Source of the DNA: Shewanella marinintestina
GTDB lineage: Bacteria; Pseudomonadota; Gammaproteobacteria; Enterobacterales; Shewanellaceae
NCBI RefSeq assembly: GCF_023283845.1
Contig: NZ_JAKILC010000025.1
Span: 1 to 52,981, forward strand
DNA length: 52,981 nt
Direction of reading: 5' to 3'
The notes beneath the pieces were generated by a model that did not search any database, was not told where the DNA came from, and was given only the letters and a program-made list of their open reading frames with translations. Below, in pieces: positions 24,342 to 34,087 of this stretch (position 1 is its first letter; each line of letters begins with the position of its first letter). Made by a program: the position numbers and the translations under genes.

Positions 24342-24701
24342 TTAAAACGGCTTAGGTATTTTACGTTGTTTATTGGCCGCTTCTCGCGCTTCGCGTAAAT
24401 ATTTTTCTTCTCGCGATTCTCGTTGCTTAAATTGTTGCTGTGCTTTTTCTATTTGATCGTTTTCCCAATCACCATGCTGTTGTCGTTTCAATACATCTGC
24501 TTCTCGTTGCGTCCTTTGCTCAGCTGCATCACGGGCCTTTTGTAACTGTTCTTGTTCAACTTGTTGCTTTACCTGCTCAGCTTGCTGCGACAAAGAGTCA
24601 GCGCGCTTTTGGGTCGGGTCATCACTAGCAATTACCGCAAAACTACTCAATGCAGCAACTAGCAAAATAAGTGGATGACTAATCTTTACAAATATATTCA
24701 T
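24342..24701 (-). CDS. Small secreted coiled-coil protein of unknown function
   Basis: The protein has 119 residues: a signal peptide (about 1-25, cut near VIA-SD) followed by a highly charged Gln/Glu/Arg/Lys-rich segment that should form one long coiled coil (QQAEQVKQQVEQEQLQKARD and onwards). No enzymatic motif is present. It may be a periplasmic structural or scaffolding protein. The convincing signal peptide and start favour a real gene. Confidence 0.65.
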   Translation of the reverse strand: MNIFVKISHPLILLVAALSSFAVIASDDPTQKRADSLSQQAEQVKQQVEQEQLQKARDAAEQRTQREADVLKRQQHGDWENDQIEKAQQQFKQRESREEKYLREAREAANKQRKIPKPF

Positions 24702-25048
24702 GGTTAACCTTTTCCTTGTTACCTAGCATCACAGGTTTCTATTTTTCCGATAGCGCCAGAATCCAATATTCTTTATTTGATTATAATTGAAGCAGCGCTT
24801 TAAAATAACTGCTGCGATAACCGTTTAGCGGTTAAGTTAACGACAAGTGACTATTAATTTTGGCGTTGTCGCAATATTTTCAAATTAATGTTCTCTAGAT
24901 TCAATTTTGTTACATCTTAATTGTGCAAAGCGTCAAATAAAGGTATTTTTGACGCTTAATTATTAAAACTCCATCGAATTGATGATTTTTAAATCAATAT
25001 TTGCGTTATTTTTCAACTGAATAATGTCATGCCAAAAGGGAAGAGTGT
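24702..25048. other. AT-rich intergenic region upstream of the GGDEF/EAL gene
   Basis: No gene is visible in these 347 bases. They separate divergent genes and should hold both promoters. One imperfect operator-like repeat is present: ATTGAT at 24978 and ATCAAT at 24993, nine bases apart, about 55 bases before the downstream start. The spacing is too long for an FNR box. Confidence 0.5.
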
Positions 25049-27175
25049 ATGAGTGCGTCAATGTGGTCCAAACTATACTCCCGTGTAACGGCCACAGATC
25101 CGACATTACTAGAGCAACTCAAGCTTGCGCAGACCACTGCGGAATCTCCAGCATTAGCCATTATTCAAGGGCAACAATTTATTGCTGCCAACACTTCTAC
25201 TCTTAATTACTTTGAGAGCCAAGAACAAAACTTTCTGCATGCAACGCCATTCGACTTTTCGCCACGCATTCAATCCTCGGGTAAGAGTAGCGTTGAATAT
25301 GGCCAGCAGATGCTAAAAAAAGCAGCTAAAGGAGAAACCCTTTCTTTTAGCTGGCTACACATGAGTCAACAAGGTAAAGAGCTGCCAACCATGCTCACCT
25401 TACACCCTGCAGAATTAGACGACACCCCGATAACCGTAATCTCTTTCCAGCCGATGGATAGACGTAAACGTACTCGAAAAAAGATCAGTAACGGCTTTGA
25501 AACCTTACCTAAAGAGCTAATGTCAGTAACGCTTGAAGACAGTGCTGAAGCCGTTTATATCACAGATGAGCATGATCAGATCTTGGCAGTTAATAAAGCC
25601 ATGTGTCGCATTTGCGGTTACAGCGCTGAGCACTTACTGAATAAGAAACCAGCCGATCTTAATCTTGAGCTAAGCAAATCAAATAACAGCTCAACGAGCC
25701 AACGTAGCTGGCAGGGAGAAGTGTGGAAGTGTCGCTCTGATGGTTCTACTTTTCCAGCATGGCAAAGTTGCCGCCGTATATACGCCGATGAGCAAGTTTT
25801 TTACGTCAACTTGTTTAGTGATATCAGCGAGAAAAAAGCCCTTGAAGCCAAGCTCACTCAACAAGCCATGTACGACAGGTTAACTGGCCTGCCAAATCGC
25901 TTTCATTTAATCAAAATACTCAATAAAGCGATTAGCAATATTAAGCAATCTCCGGGCTTGATGGGAGCGTTGATGTTTTTAGACCTTAACGGATTTAAAA
26001 ACATTAACGACAGCTTTGGTCACTCAACTGGCGATAAAGTTTTGCAGCTGGTCGCTGCGCGCTTAGAAGCTTGTTGTATTGAAAATGCGGAAATTGCTCG
26101 CCTCGGTGGTGATGAATTTACATTAGTCCTGCCAGAGTGCCGCACAACCGAAGAGATAGAAGCTTTTTCTGAGTTGGTTTTATCGTTATTTGAAGCACCA
26201 TTCGAAATCAATGGTCAAAAATTTTACCTTGGTACCAGCATAGGGATCTCTCTGTTTCCACAACAAAGTGATGAACCAAATCAATTATTGAGCATGGCAG
26301 ATACAGCTATGTATTCCGCTAAGAACAGCCCTAGCCATATTCGTTTTTATAATGCGACGATTCGTGAAGCTGCTGAAGAGAAACTACATATACTCAATGA
26401 CTTACGCCACGCACAAAGCCTAAGACAATTTAGCCTAGTGTACCAAAGTGTGGTAGATCTTGAATCTAACGCTCTTGTTGCCGTGGAAGCTTTATTACGC
26501 TGGCAGCGTAATAATGGCGAGATGATAGAAGCCCATGATTTCTTAGCTTTTTTGGAAGAAACAGGCTCTATGGTCAGTGTTGGTCAATGGGTTTTAGAGC
26601 AAGCATGCTTACAGATGGTCCAGTGGCATAAAGAGTTTAATTCAACGCTTAAAATTAGTGTTAATATTTCAGCTTCTCAGCTAGAGCATCCGGATTTTAT
26701 TAGTATGGTTCGCGATACCTTAGATCGCACACAGTTGCCAGCAGACGCGTTAGTGATTGAAGTAACAGAAAGCGCTCTAATTCGACGTCCTGCGCTAATA
26801 ACTAAGGTATTAAATCAATTAAAGTCGATGAATATCAGCATCGCAATTGATGACTTTGGTGCCGGATTATCATCGCTAAGTAGACTTAGTAGTTTACCTA
26901 TAGATGCACTAAAAATTGACTCTGGTTTTGCTCAAGCTTTAGATAGCCCACAAGGGCAAAAACTCTGCAAAGCCGTGATTCAATTGGCGCAAACATTAGA
27001 TATCTGCTTTATCGTTGAGGGAATTGAAAACCAACATCAGCGCGATACGCTGCTAACTATCGGCAAGGGTATGGGACAAGGTTTTTATTTCGGTAAGCCT
27101 TTAAAAGCAAAGACATTTTCATTACAAATATTAACCCATGCAGAACAACTGTCTTTAGCTAGCTGTAACGTCTAA
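25049..27175 (+). CDS. PAS-GGDEF-EAL c-di-GMP turnover protein
   Basis: This 708-residue cytoplasmic signalling protein has three parts. Residues about 165-270 form a PAS domain (EAVYITDEHDQILAVNKAMC). The GGDEF domain spans about 275-435, with an intact RLGGDEF at about 350-356. The EAL domain spans about 455-700 and carries the catalytic features EALLRW, NISASQLEHP, EVTESAL, DDFGAGLSS, LKIDSGF and EGIE. Both cyclase and phosphodiesterase motifs look complete, so the net activity cannot be predicted. No membrane segment is seen. The N-terminal 160 residues have no domain I can name. The ATG has an AAAGGGAAGAG ribosome site. Confidence 0.93.
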   Translation: MSASMWSKLYSRVTATDPTLLEQLKLAQTTAESPALAIIQGQQFIAANTSTLNYFESQEQNFLHATPFDFSPRIQSSGKSSVEYGQQMLKKAAKGETLSFSWLHMSQQGKELPTMLTLHPAELDDTPITVISFQPMDRRKRTRKKISNGFETLPKELMSVTLEDSAEAVYITDEHDQILAVNKAMCRICGYSAEHLLNKKPADLNLELSKSNNSSTSQRSWQGEVWKCRSDGSTFPAWQSCRRIYADEQVFYVNLFSDISEKKALEAKLTQQAMYDRLTGLPNRFHLIKILNKAISNIKQSPGLMGALMFLDLNGFKNINDSFGHSTGDKVLQLVAARLEACCIENAEIARLGGDEFTLVLPECRTTEEIEAFSELVLSLFEAPFEINGQKFYLGTSIGISLFPQQSDEPNQLLSMADTAMYSAKNSPSHIRFYNATIREAAEEKLHILNDLRHAQSLRQFSLVYQSVVDLESNALVAVEALLRWQRNNGEMIEAHDFLAFLEETGSMVSVGQWVLEQACLQMVQWHKEFNSTLKISVNISASQLEHPDFISMVRDTLDRTQLPADALVIEVTESALIRRPALITKVLNQLKSMNISIAIDDFGAGLSSLSRLSSLPIDALKIDSGFAQALDSPQGQKLCKAVIQLAQTLDICFIVEGIENQHQRDTLLTIGKGMGQGFYFGKPLKAKTFSLQILTHAEQLSLASCNV

Positions 27176-27194
27176 CAAGACTGAATAGAAGCGC

Positions 27195-27262
27195 AACTAC
27201 GCCAAGCACACCGAATAGGTTATTCAGTATCGCTCCCTGCAAAAGCTTGTGCCGGCGTAGCT
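27195..27262. repeat. Imperfect long-loop inverted repeat after the GGDEF/EAL gene
   Basis: AACTACGCCAAGCACA at 27195-27210 can pair with TGTGCCGGCGTAGCT at 27248-27262 with few mismatches and a 37-base loop. There is no T-run, so it looks more like a dispersed repeat than a terminator. Confidence 0.4.
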
Positions 27263-27428
27263 ACTCCTATCATCTTTAGATGACAAAAGTATTAGACCTC
27301 ATTGGGTAAAAAATTTGCGTGATTTCGACGAGATTTCCTCAATCAATTACCAATACAAATCACAAAAGTCCACATTCAATTAGATGTTTTACAGCAGGCA
27401 AAGGTCATTATCAGCAAAGCTCATATTT

Positions 27429-28022
27429 CTAACGATATCGCGCTCTAACCTCTGCAGGCATTGATGCTAATCTTTGTTCAACCATTGCACTTAATGCATT
27501 GGTTAATGGAGTGATATCTTGCGTGTTATCAATCGCTTTAATCATCATAGCTGCAGCCTCTAAAGTCGATAAGCTATCACTGCGGCTCGCCTTACGTATG
27601 GTGTAATTTGAAGCAGAATCCAGGTCAAGGTGTAAGGCTGGATAATCCTGTAACCAAGGGTTCAGTTGCAGTAATTTATAGGCCTTTCGCCAAGTGCCAT
27701 CCAAGAAAAGCAGTACAACGTCTTGCGCTATCTGAGTCTCGTTTGCCGATACGCTATTATCTGATGGATAAACTAAATAAACAGGCTTGTTAGACAGGGC
27801 TAATTGCTCGCGCAAGCCTGCAAAATCATCGGCTGTCTCACCTACTACGACTTGAGTATTAGCAATAACCAACTCCATCAAACGCACACTATTTTTTGCA
27901 TGCCCCACTTCGCTAGGATCCTGCAAAATAATCAGCTTAGGTTTGATTTGCATAGTTTGAATATTTGCACACAAACACGCATTTTGCGGGTAGTGACAGT
28001 TTGGGCAATTAGGACGGGACAC
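27429..28022 (-). CDS. DTW-domain tRNA-uridine aminocarboxypropyltransferase-like protein
   Basis: This 197-residue DTW-domain protein has an N-terminal zinc-knuckle-like CPNCHYPQNACLC (5-17) and the domain signature LFLDGTWRKAYKL (the D-x-T-W motif). The family transfers the 3-amino-3-carboxypropyl group of SAM to uridine in tRNA; E. coli TapT (YfiP) modifies position 47. Length is slightly shorter than E. coli TapT, and several paralogous DTW proteins exist, so the exact tRNA position is uncertain. Confidence 0.83.
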   Translation of the reverse strand: MSRPNCPNCHYPQNACLCANIQTMQIKPKLIILQDPSEVGHAKNSVRLMELVIANTQVVVGETADDFAGLREQLALSNKPVYLVYPSDNSVSANETQIAQDVVLLFLDGTWRKAYKLLQLNPWLQDYPALHLDLDSASNYTIRKASRSDSLSTLEAAAMMIKAIDNTQDITPLTNALSAMVEQRLASMPAEVRARYR

Positions 28023-28092
28023 AGAACCTCAATAAAGTACTTTATGGTAAGCGGTAGAAGTTTAGCTGAGCGGGCCAAGGTACTGCAATGCA

Positions 28093-28133
28093 AAATAAAA
28101 AAAGCCTGCCTAGATGGTTAGTCTATGCAGGCT
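28093..28133 (-). terminator. Intrinsic terminator after the MFS transporter
   Basis: The stem AGCCTGC / GCAGGCT, with inner pairing TAGA/TCTA, is followed on the minus strand by a long U-run. Confidence 0.85.
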
Positions 28134-28180
28134 AAGGGTGTTTCAGGTTGAAACGAATCTAACTTTTAATCAAAATCTTA

Positions 28181-29383
28181 CTAATGGGCATGCTGCTCTT
28201 GATGCCAATGATCTAACTTCGGCATTGCCATCATCGCAAGTAAAGCAATAGCTAATCCCCCCATCAAAAATGCAACTGCGTAAGGTGCTGGCAGACTGGT
28301 TTGCTGTATCAAAGCGGTCAGTAATGACGCGCCACTCATTTGAATGAAGCCCAACATAGCCGTCGCAGTTCCCGCTCTTTCACCAAAAGCTGACAGTGCC
28401 ATACTTGTTGCTGGGCCAAGTAATAGCGCAAAACCAATACAAAGCAGCATCATAGGCAACATAAAGCTAAATGCAGCCATCATGCCCGTTTGTGGGCCCA
28501 CTGTTTGCACAATAACTTGTGTCGCAGCAGAGGCTAACATCAAGGTTAACGCAGCAATCACTGTAGGACGGTTACCCAACTTTTTAATCACCAAAGGCGC
28601 AGTAAAACAAGCAACAATATTCACAGCCGCATTTAATCCAAATAGACCACTAAACGTCAGCTCTGACACCCCTAAATTCTCAATTAACCAAACTGGCGCG
28701 TAAGATACGTAACTTAAAATTGCTGCCATGCCAGCCATACAAGCAAGTGCATAAAACACAAAGTGTGGTTCAGTAATCACCGGCTTATAACGAGCCCAAC
28801 GATAAAGTGGCCCATCACTAACAGTATTTTGTGGACGAGTTTCTGGTAGACGCAGACTCACTAGCATTAAAACAACAAAACCATATAGCGCCATAAACAC
28901 GAAAGTAGAACGCCAGCCAAACTGCAGCGCTAACAAGCCACCCAAAGTAGGGGCTAAAGCAGGAATAATACAGATCATGCCATTTAGATAACTGTAATAA
29001 CGTGCGCCCTCCTTTGGAGAAAAACAGTCTCTCACAGCGCTAAACACCACAATCGAAGTTGAGCATGCCGCTAACCCTTGCATCACCCGCGCAATTTGAA
29101 GCCAATGGAACTCCACTGCCACTGCTGCTAACACACTACTAATCATGTAGAAAATGATGCCGCCTATCGCGACAGGACGACGACCGTAACGATCCGCTAG
29201 CGGGCCAATAAGCAATTGACCTGTACCCATAGCAAATAAAAACAGCACTAACGTTGACTGAATTTCGCTAGCAGACACAGCAAATTCTGCCGCCATTGTA
29301 GGCATGGAAGGAAGGTATATATCGATAGCCAATGGGCTTAAAATCACCATTGGCAATAAAATGGGTAACAAACTGCGACGCAT
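28181..29383 (-). CDS. Bcr/CflA family drug-resistance MFS transporter
   Basis: This 400-residue inner-membrane protein has twelve predicted hydrophobic segments. It matches the Bcr/CflA drug:proton antiporter group: PLAIDIYLPSMPTMAAEF at about 17-34, GPLADRYGRRPV (the motif A region between segments 2 and 3) and QGLAACSTSIV. It exports small toxic compounds; the actual substrate is unknown. It is divergently transcribed from a LysR gene over 100 bases, the usual arrangement for a regulator controlling an efflux pump. Confidence 0.9.
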   Translation of the reverse strand: MRRSLLPILLPMVILSPLAIDIYLPSMPTMAAEFAVSASEIQSTLVLFLFAMGTGQLLIGPLADRYGRRPVAIGGIIFYMISSVLAAVAVEFHWLQIARVMQGLAACSTSIVVFSAVRDCFSPKEGARYYSYLNGMICIIPALAPTLGGLLALQFGWRSTFVFMALYGFVVLMLVSLRLPETRPQNTVSDGPLYRWARYKPVITEPHFVFYALACMAGMAAILSYVSYAPVWLIENLGVSELTFSGLFGLNAAVNIVACFTAPLVIKKLGNRPTVIAALTLMLASAATQVIVQTVGPQTGMMAAFSFMLPMMLLCIGFALLLGPATSMALSAFGERAGTATAMLGFIQMSGASLLTALIQQTSLPAPYAVAFLMGGLAIALLAMMAMPKLDHWHQEQHAH

Positions 29384-29413
29384 TATCTTTCTCTGTATTT
29401 GGAAAACAGCGCT

Positions 29414-29429
29414 ATAGTAATCAAACTAT
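29414..29429. promoter_or_regulatory. Candidate LysR-type binding site between MFS and LysR genes
   Basis: ATAGT-N6-ACTAT is an inverted repeat in the 100-base divergent promoter region. It has the size and symmetry of LysR-type boxes (T-N11-A style). No other obvious palindrome is present there. Confidence 0.45.
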
Positions 29430-29483
29430 GGTATGAACAGAAATGATATTATTTCCGTTATGAATTTCCACTGAGGAATATCT

Positions 29484-30461
29484 TTGAAACTCGACAACCT
29501 CGCACGCATCGATCTTAATCTATTAGTTATTTTACAAGTACTTCTAGAAGAGGAGAGCGTAACCCGAGCAGCAAGCCGCTTACATGTCAGTCAGTCGGCC
29601 CTCAGCAAGAGCTTAAACCGTTTACGTGAAACCTTAGGCGATCCGCTTTTTTTACGCACTGCTCATGGTTTAAAACCCACAGCTCATGCCGTGCAGCTAG
29701 GTAAACTGCTACCACAAAGCTTGCAAGGTTTATATCAGCTAACCCTGCCGCCTAATTTTACACCACATAACAGCACTCGCCAGTTTTCGTTTGCTATGGT
29801 GGAAAGCGCTTATGAAACCTTGATCCCCTATTTTATAGGTACCTTGCTTGAGCGTGCGCCGAACTTAAAGCTCGACAGTTTTGGCTGGAACGAACACTCA
29901 ATACAAGCCTTACAGCAAGGCCAACTAGACTTTGGCATTTCAGGGCGAGAACTACACCCACAAGCCGCTTTTCAAGTCGATAGGCTACCAGAAGGAATTG
30001 CTCACCAAACCTTATTTACCGACCACCAAGTTTGCTTAGTGCGCCAAGACCACCCAATCATTTCAACCGTTGCAGCAGGTCATTGGGATCTAGATATATA
30101 TTTGGAAATGTCACATGTGCAGGTGCGCTGTGAAGGTAATGACTGGTGGGCGCTAGACTACCACTTAGCCGATTTAGGTCACCATCGCCGCCTAAGCACC
30201 ACTGTGCCTGACTTTTATGGAGCAGCGAGTGTTTGTGCCCATAGCGATCTTATTTTCACCCTACCATCGAGTTTTGCTCAACACGCACAAAAGCTCTATC
30301 CGTTAGTTGAACTACCATTACCTTTTGAATTTATTCCGCTAGCATATGTGTTGCTGTGGCATGAACGAAATGCAGATGATCCGGGACATCGCTGGGTTAA
30401 AGAGATCATTTGTGAAAGTGTCGCCAATGCTTTCTCAAGCCACAAATCGCTACCAGCTTGA
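29484..30461 (+). CDS. LysR family regulator, likely of the adjacent MFS pump
   Basis: This 325-residue LysR protein has its helix-turn-helix at about 15-75 (ESVTRAASRLHVSQSALSKSLNRLRETLGDPLFLR) and the standard effector domain. It starts at TTG with a GAGGAAT ribosome site eight bases upstream; no better ATG is in frame nearby. Its divergent partner is the Bcr/CflA transporter, whose expression it probably controls through the candidate box at 29414-29429. Confidence 0.9.
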   Translation: MKLDNLARIDLNLLVILQVLLEEESVTRAASRLHVSQSALSKSLNRLRETLGDPLFLRTAHGLKPTAHAVQLGKLLPQSLQGLYQLTLPPNFTPHNSTRQFSFAMVESAYETLIPYFIGTLLERAPNLKLDSFGWNEHSIQALQQGQLDFGISGRELHPQAAFQVDRLPEGIAHQTLFTDHQVCLVRQDHPIISTVAAGHWDLDIYLEMSHVQVRCEGNDWWALDYHLADLGHHRRLSTTVPDFYGAASVCAHSDLIFTLPSSFAQHAQKLYPLVELPLPFEFIPLAYVLLWHERNADDPGHRWVKEIICESVANAFSSHKSLPA

Positions 30462-30631
30462 TTAAGATGAAGCTTTATTAACGTGATCTTCGATTAATAA
30501 CTCGGCAATATACTATTTAACCGTTAGCACAAGCAGCACCAATTAAAGACCTGTCAGTATTAATGACACTGCCATTCAGTCTGCATTCATCCTTTTGGTG
30601 TAAGCTAGCATTAAGATATTTGGGAGAACTT

Positions 30632-30961
30632 ATGATTTATAGCCAATTTCAACACAATCCGATGAATAACCGATTCTCTGGCACTCGTGGCTGGTTAGCA
30701 TTTGTTATCGGCTTAGCCTTTATGACGCTAGCACTTGTCGCCTTACCGTTTTTACTGCTATTTGGCGCCATTACTTTTGTTGCTCTAAGTCTATTTGGAC
30801 GCGTATTTTTGAAGCGCCAGCTCGCTCGTTTTCAAAAACAGCAAGCAAACCAAGAGTTTCATCATCAAGAAGAATTTCAAGAGACTATTTTTAAAGAGTC
30901 TACTCGAGCAGCTCCTAAACAGGGTCGTACATTTGAGCACAACCCAAACGAACCTGTTTAA
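30632..30961 (+). CDS. Small inner-membrane protein of unknown function
   Basis: The protein has 109 residues from the ATG at 30632, supported by the GGGAG ribosome site; an upstream in-frame ATG would add 23 residues without support. One long hydrophobic region (about 21-60) can form two closely spaced transmembrane helices. A basic stretch follows (FLKRQLARFQKQQ), then a hydrophilic Gln/Glu-rich tail. No family is recognised. It ends nine bases before the stop of the converging DUF885 gene. Confidence 0.65.
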   Translation: MIYSQFQHNPMNNRFSGTRGWLAFVIGLAFMTLALVALPFLLLFGAITFVALSLFGRVFLKRQLARFQKQQANQEFHHQEEFQETIFKESTRAAPKQGRTFEHNPNEPV

Positions 30962-30969
30962 CGCGAGTA

Positions 30970-32250
30970 TCAGTCGTTAAGCTTGAGAGCTGATGCGTTG
31001 AGAGGCCTAGAAAGTAAGGCCTCAAAACGTGTCCATTTATCAGCAGTCGTCTGCGCCTTTGTCTCAACCCAAGCCGCTACGGCATCCTCCCCGACGTTAT
31101 AATTAATCACGTATGAGCGGTTACGCTCAAAAAATCTCACACGCTGTTTTGCACGTGCTTGCGGGTACAAAGCGCCTTCAATCAGCATACTTTCAGCCAT
31201 CTCAGTATCAATCAACTTGTCCGTTAAACATTGGTTTACGTGGTTTTCGTAATAGCTGAGCTTCTTCACTTGTTTTAATACTTGGTGAAATAGTGCTAAA
31301 TCGCCTTCCAGCCCTGCTAATGGCATCAACACATCACGCTCAAACTCCAGTACTTCAGCATCAGTCATAATCAAACTTAACGCGTAATTAGCACTGCCCT
31401 CTGACAGGTACGAGATAGGGCTGTACAACGGGTAGATGGCATATTCTAACCACTGCTTAGCCTTTACCAACCTTTGCTCTTGCAGCACATTAAATACATG
31501 GTGTCCAGGATACCCCTCATGGGACGCCAGCTCTAAATAACGTTCAATACCTAAAGGCTGATCTTGATTTAACTGGATAAGGCTATGTGCATCCCCTTTG
31601 TACCAATTATAAGCCGTCCAAACCTTGTCATTGACATACTCAATCTCAAAGCTTTCCTCGACGGGTAAATCCATATGCTTGCTTGTCAGCTTTCGTGCAA
31701 TATTCACTGATGCTGTAAATACCGCGGCAGCCTTATCTTTTGGCACAATGAATTGCGCTTTAAACTCGTTATAACGATCGCTTAGTGCGCCTTCGCCTGG
31801 CAATAAAGCATCTATTTCGATAAGTACTTGTTGGTGCTCTGCTAATGAGTATGGTGGGAGCTTACAGTCATACAAAGCCTCTGCTTCAGCGGTAAAGCTT
31901 AACTGGCTACCTTGTAAAATTGTGAGATAAGCTGCAATTGAATGCCATTGTGTTTTTAAAAATTGATAACGCAGCTTAAGGTCTGCTGCAATAATTTGCG
32001 CAGCAAGCACTGAAAGCCACTCTGTTCCTGCTTGATGCTGAGCTTGCAACTCGCTAAGAGGCTGCCAAAACGTGTCTTTTCGCCACTGTACGGGCCCGTA
32101 ATAAGCGTCTACATAATAACAATCATGCTGTCCAACAGCTAAAACCAACTTGATATAACGCTCTGCAAACTGATTTAGTTGTTCTTCCTGTGCCTGATAC
32201 GTTAACCGTGAATTGCTTTCTTGTGCGGTATTTAAGTTTGGCAAATGCAC
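30970..32250 (-). CDS. DUF885 family putative metallopeptidase
   Basis: This 426-residue protein carries the DUF885 signature HEGYPGHH at 244-251, followed by SEGSANY with Glu284 that would complete a zinc site in the manner of gluzincin peptidases. Most DUF885 proteins are about 550-600 residues and secreted; this one is shorter and lacks a signal peptide, so it is probably cytoplasmic. The substrate is unknown. No operon partner is evident. Confidence 0.8.
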   Translation of the reverse strand: MHLPNLNTAQESNSRLTYQAQEEQLNQFAERYIKLVLAVGQHDCYYVDAYYGPVQWRKDTFWQPLSELQAQHQAGTEWLSVLAAQIIAADLKLRYQFLKTQWHSIAAYLTILQGSQLSFTAEAEALYDCKLPPYSLAEHQQVLIEIDALLPGEGALSDRYNEFKAQFIVPKDKAAAVFTASVNIARKLTSKHMDLPVEESFEIEYVNDKVWTAYNWYKGDAHSLIQLNQDQPLGIERYLELASHEGYPGHHVFNVLQEQRLVKAKQWLEYAIYPLYSPISYLSEGSANYALSLIMTDAEVLEFERDVLMPLAGLEGDLALFHQVLKQVKKLSYYENHVNQCLTDKLIDTEMAESMLIEGALYPQARAKQRVRFFERNRSYVINYNVGEDAVAAWVETKAQTTADKWTRFEALLSRPLNASALKLND

Positions 32251-32443
32251 TCCTAATCGTTAGCAAAGAATCAAATTGAGCAAATACTAACTCAAAGTAT
32301 ACATTATACAATTGTGAGAGTCGATGTGGTTAACGAACAGGAAAAAGGAACTACCCTGTAAAATTAAGGTGTGCGTACTGAGGGGATAAGGGACTTAAGT
32401 CAAAAGTACTGGCTGGAATAAAATCAAACATGAAAATATTTCG

Positions 32444-32470
32444 GCCTGCATAGCAAAAAACTAAGCAGGC
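32444..32470 (-). terminator. Hairpin after the Sel1-repeat gene, possible terminator
   Basis: GCCTGC and GCAGGC pair, extended inwards by TAG/CTA, with an A-rich loop about 60 bases past the stop codon. The U-run on the minus strand is weak. Confidence 0.4.
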
Positions 32471-32527
32471 ATGATAATTAACGAGCTTTTATTAATGGCT
32501 AACCACCAGCTAAGCGACGAAGAAAAC

Positions 32528-33949
32528 TTACTGCGTTGGCTCTGATAATAGCTCTGCCGCTTTATTTAGTGACAGTCGCTCTTGTTCTGATTGAGTCACA
32601 GCTAATACGGCATCAACTTGCTGAGCTAATGAATCCCAAAGTGGTAAGATAACGGCTAGCTCTTGTTCATTGCCGCGCTCTCGCGCCATTTTAAGCAACG
32701 CAGCGGCTGAAACCACATCAATACGCCCCAAAATACCATCGGCTAAGGCAATGCTTAGCTCAATCATTGCCGGTACGCTATGACCGTATTTAATCACCTC
32801 GCGCAGATAAGATTCTGCCTGCGAAAAATCATGACCCAATGCACTATCATCATGCAACATACTTTGCGCGCGGGATAACATAGCATCGACCTGCCCTTGC
32901 TCAGCGGCTTCTGCCATCCAATATTCGCTCATTACCGTATCTTGCTTACAACCTTCACCACGAGCAAGCATCAAGGCTAAATGATATTGGGCATGAGGGT
33001 AACCCGCTTGCGCCGCACGATGGATAAATTTATAGGCAGCAGGTAAATTACTTTGCTGATAATACAAAACACCAAGGTTGGCCATTGCCTCTGACTGTTC
33101 AAGCTTTGCAGCTTGGGTAAGGTACTTTTCTGCTTGCAGCATATCGGCATTAAATTGCTCGCTACCTACCATGTAAAAGTAGCCTAGCAGCGCCATGGCG
33201 TTAGCAACTCCTGCATCGGCAGCCTTAGCAATAGCCAGCTCACCTGTGGATACATCAGCTTCACCACTGTATCCATGGATTAACGATACGCCGTGCTCAA
33301 ATAGCGCATTTAAGTCTTTTACTGCAGCTTGTGCAAACCAATAACTTGCCTGCTTAAATGACGCTGCAGAGCGATCTTCAACTGCCTCTTCACGGCTTTC
33401 TTGCAGAGCAAGTTCTTGCTCACGCTGCATTAGCGCTCGTGTCTTTAAAGACATACCCACTAAATACTGTGATTCAGGATCTCGCTCCATAACGGCACGA
33501 TAACAAAGATCCCGTCCGGCTAAAGAATCGAAATCTTCGAAGTAATATTCTGGCTTTTCTTGCTTAGCCACAAGCTTAAACAGTGACTCGACTAAAGCTA
33601 AAAGTTGTTTAATCGAACGTTCACTCAGCTGCTGCAGCTGCTCAGGTGTAAGGTGATATTTTTCAGGGTGAGCGCCACGGTTACCGTCAGCTCTTAGCTT
33701 GTGTAATGCTCGAGTCGTTTTAACATCAATCAAGCGACGCTGATTTAGCTGTTCAATACGATCATACAGATTGGGACTTTCAAAACGGATTTGTTTAGGT
33801 TCGGCCAACAAACTGGTTAGCTTATGGCTAAAACTGCGAACATGCAGCAACGCTTGAGTAGGAACATCCTTTACATAGCTTTTAGCCTTACGATAATCCT
33901 CGCCTAATTCAGCAGAAAACAGATTCACGAACTCAATATCGTTTAACAA
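32528..33949 (-). CDS. Sel1-like repeat protein with DUF4145-like N-terminus
   Basis: The protein has 473 residues. The first 120 or so (ALLHVRSFSHKLTSLL and ALHKLRADGNRGAHP) resemble DUF4145, a domain also found in defence and restriction proteins. Residues about 195-430 hold several Sel1-like repeats: ANAMALLGYFYMVGS, SEAMANLGVLYYQQ, PHAQYHLALMLARGEG and VDAMLSRAQSMLHDD. No signal peptide is seen, so it should be cytoplasmic. Sel1 repeats form protein-protein scaffolds. The partner is unknown and no defence genes are adjacent. Confidence 0.78.
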   Translation of the reverse strand: MLNDIEFVNLFSAELGEDYRKAKSYVKDVPTQALLHVRSFSHKLTSLLAEPKQIRFESPNLYDRIEQLNQRRLIDVKTTRALHKLRADGNRGAHPEKYHLTPEQLQQLSERSIKQLLALVESLFKLVAKQEKPEYYFEDFDSLAGRDLCYRAVMERDPESQYLVGMSLKTRALMQREQELALQESREEAVEDRSAASFKQASYWFAQAAVKDLNALFEHGVSLIHGYSGEADVSTGELAIAKAADAGVANAMALLGYFYMVGSEQFNADMLQAEKYLTQAAKLEQSEAMANLGVLYYQQSNLPAAYKFIHRAAQAGYPHAQYHLALMLARGEGCKQDTVMSEYWMAEAAEQGQVDAMLSRAQSMLHDDSALGHDFSQAESYLREVIKYGHSVPAMIELSIALADGILGRIDVVSAAALLKMARERGNEQELAVILPLWDSLAQQVDAVLAVTQSEQERLSLNKAAELLSEPTQ

Positions 33950-34087
33950 GACGCTTACCTCTAATCACCACCTAAACAGTTTCGTGATTAAAGCCCACCG
34001 CCCTGTCACGAAACAGGCTAACCTTGTAGTGATAATTTACAGCGCCAACCACTACAAGGCCTCATACAACAGCGTTAGATTACGCTG

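Noticed and set aside
24978..24998. FNR box before the GGDEF/EAL gene
   Set aside because: The half-sites resemble TTGAT/ATCAA, but the spacer is far longer than the required four bases.
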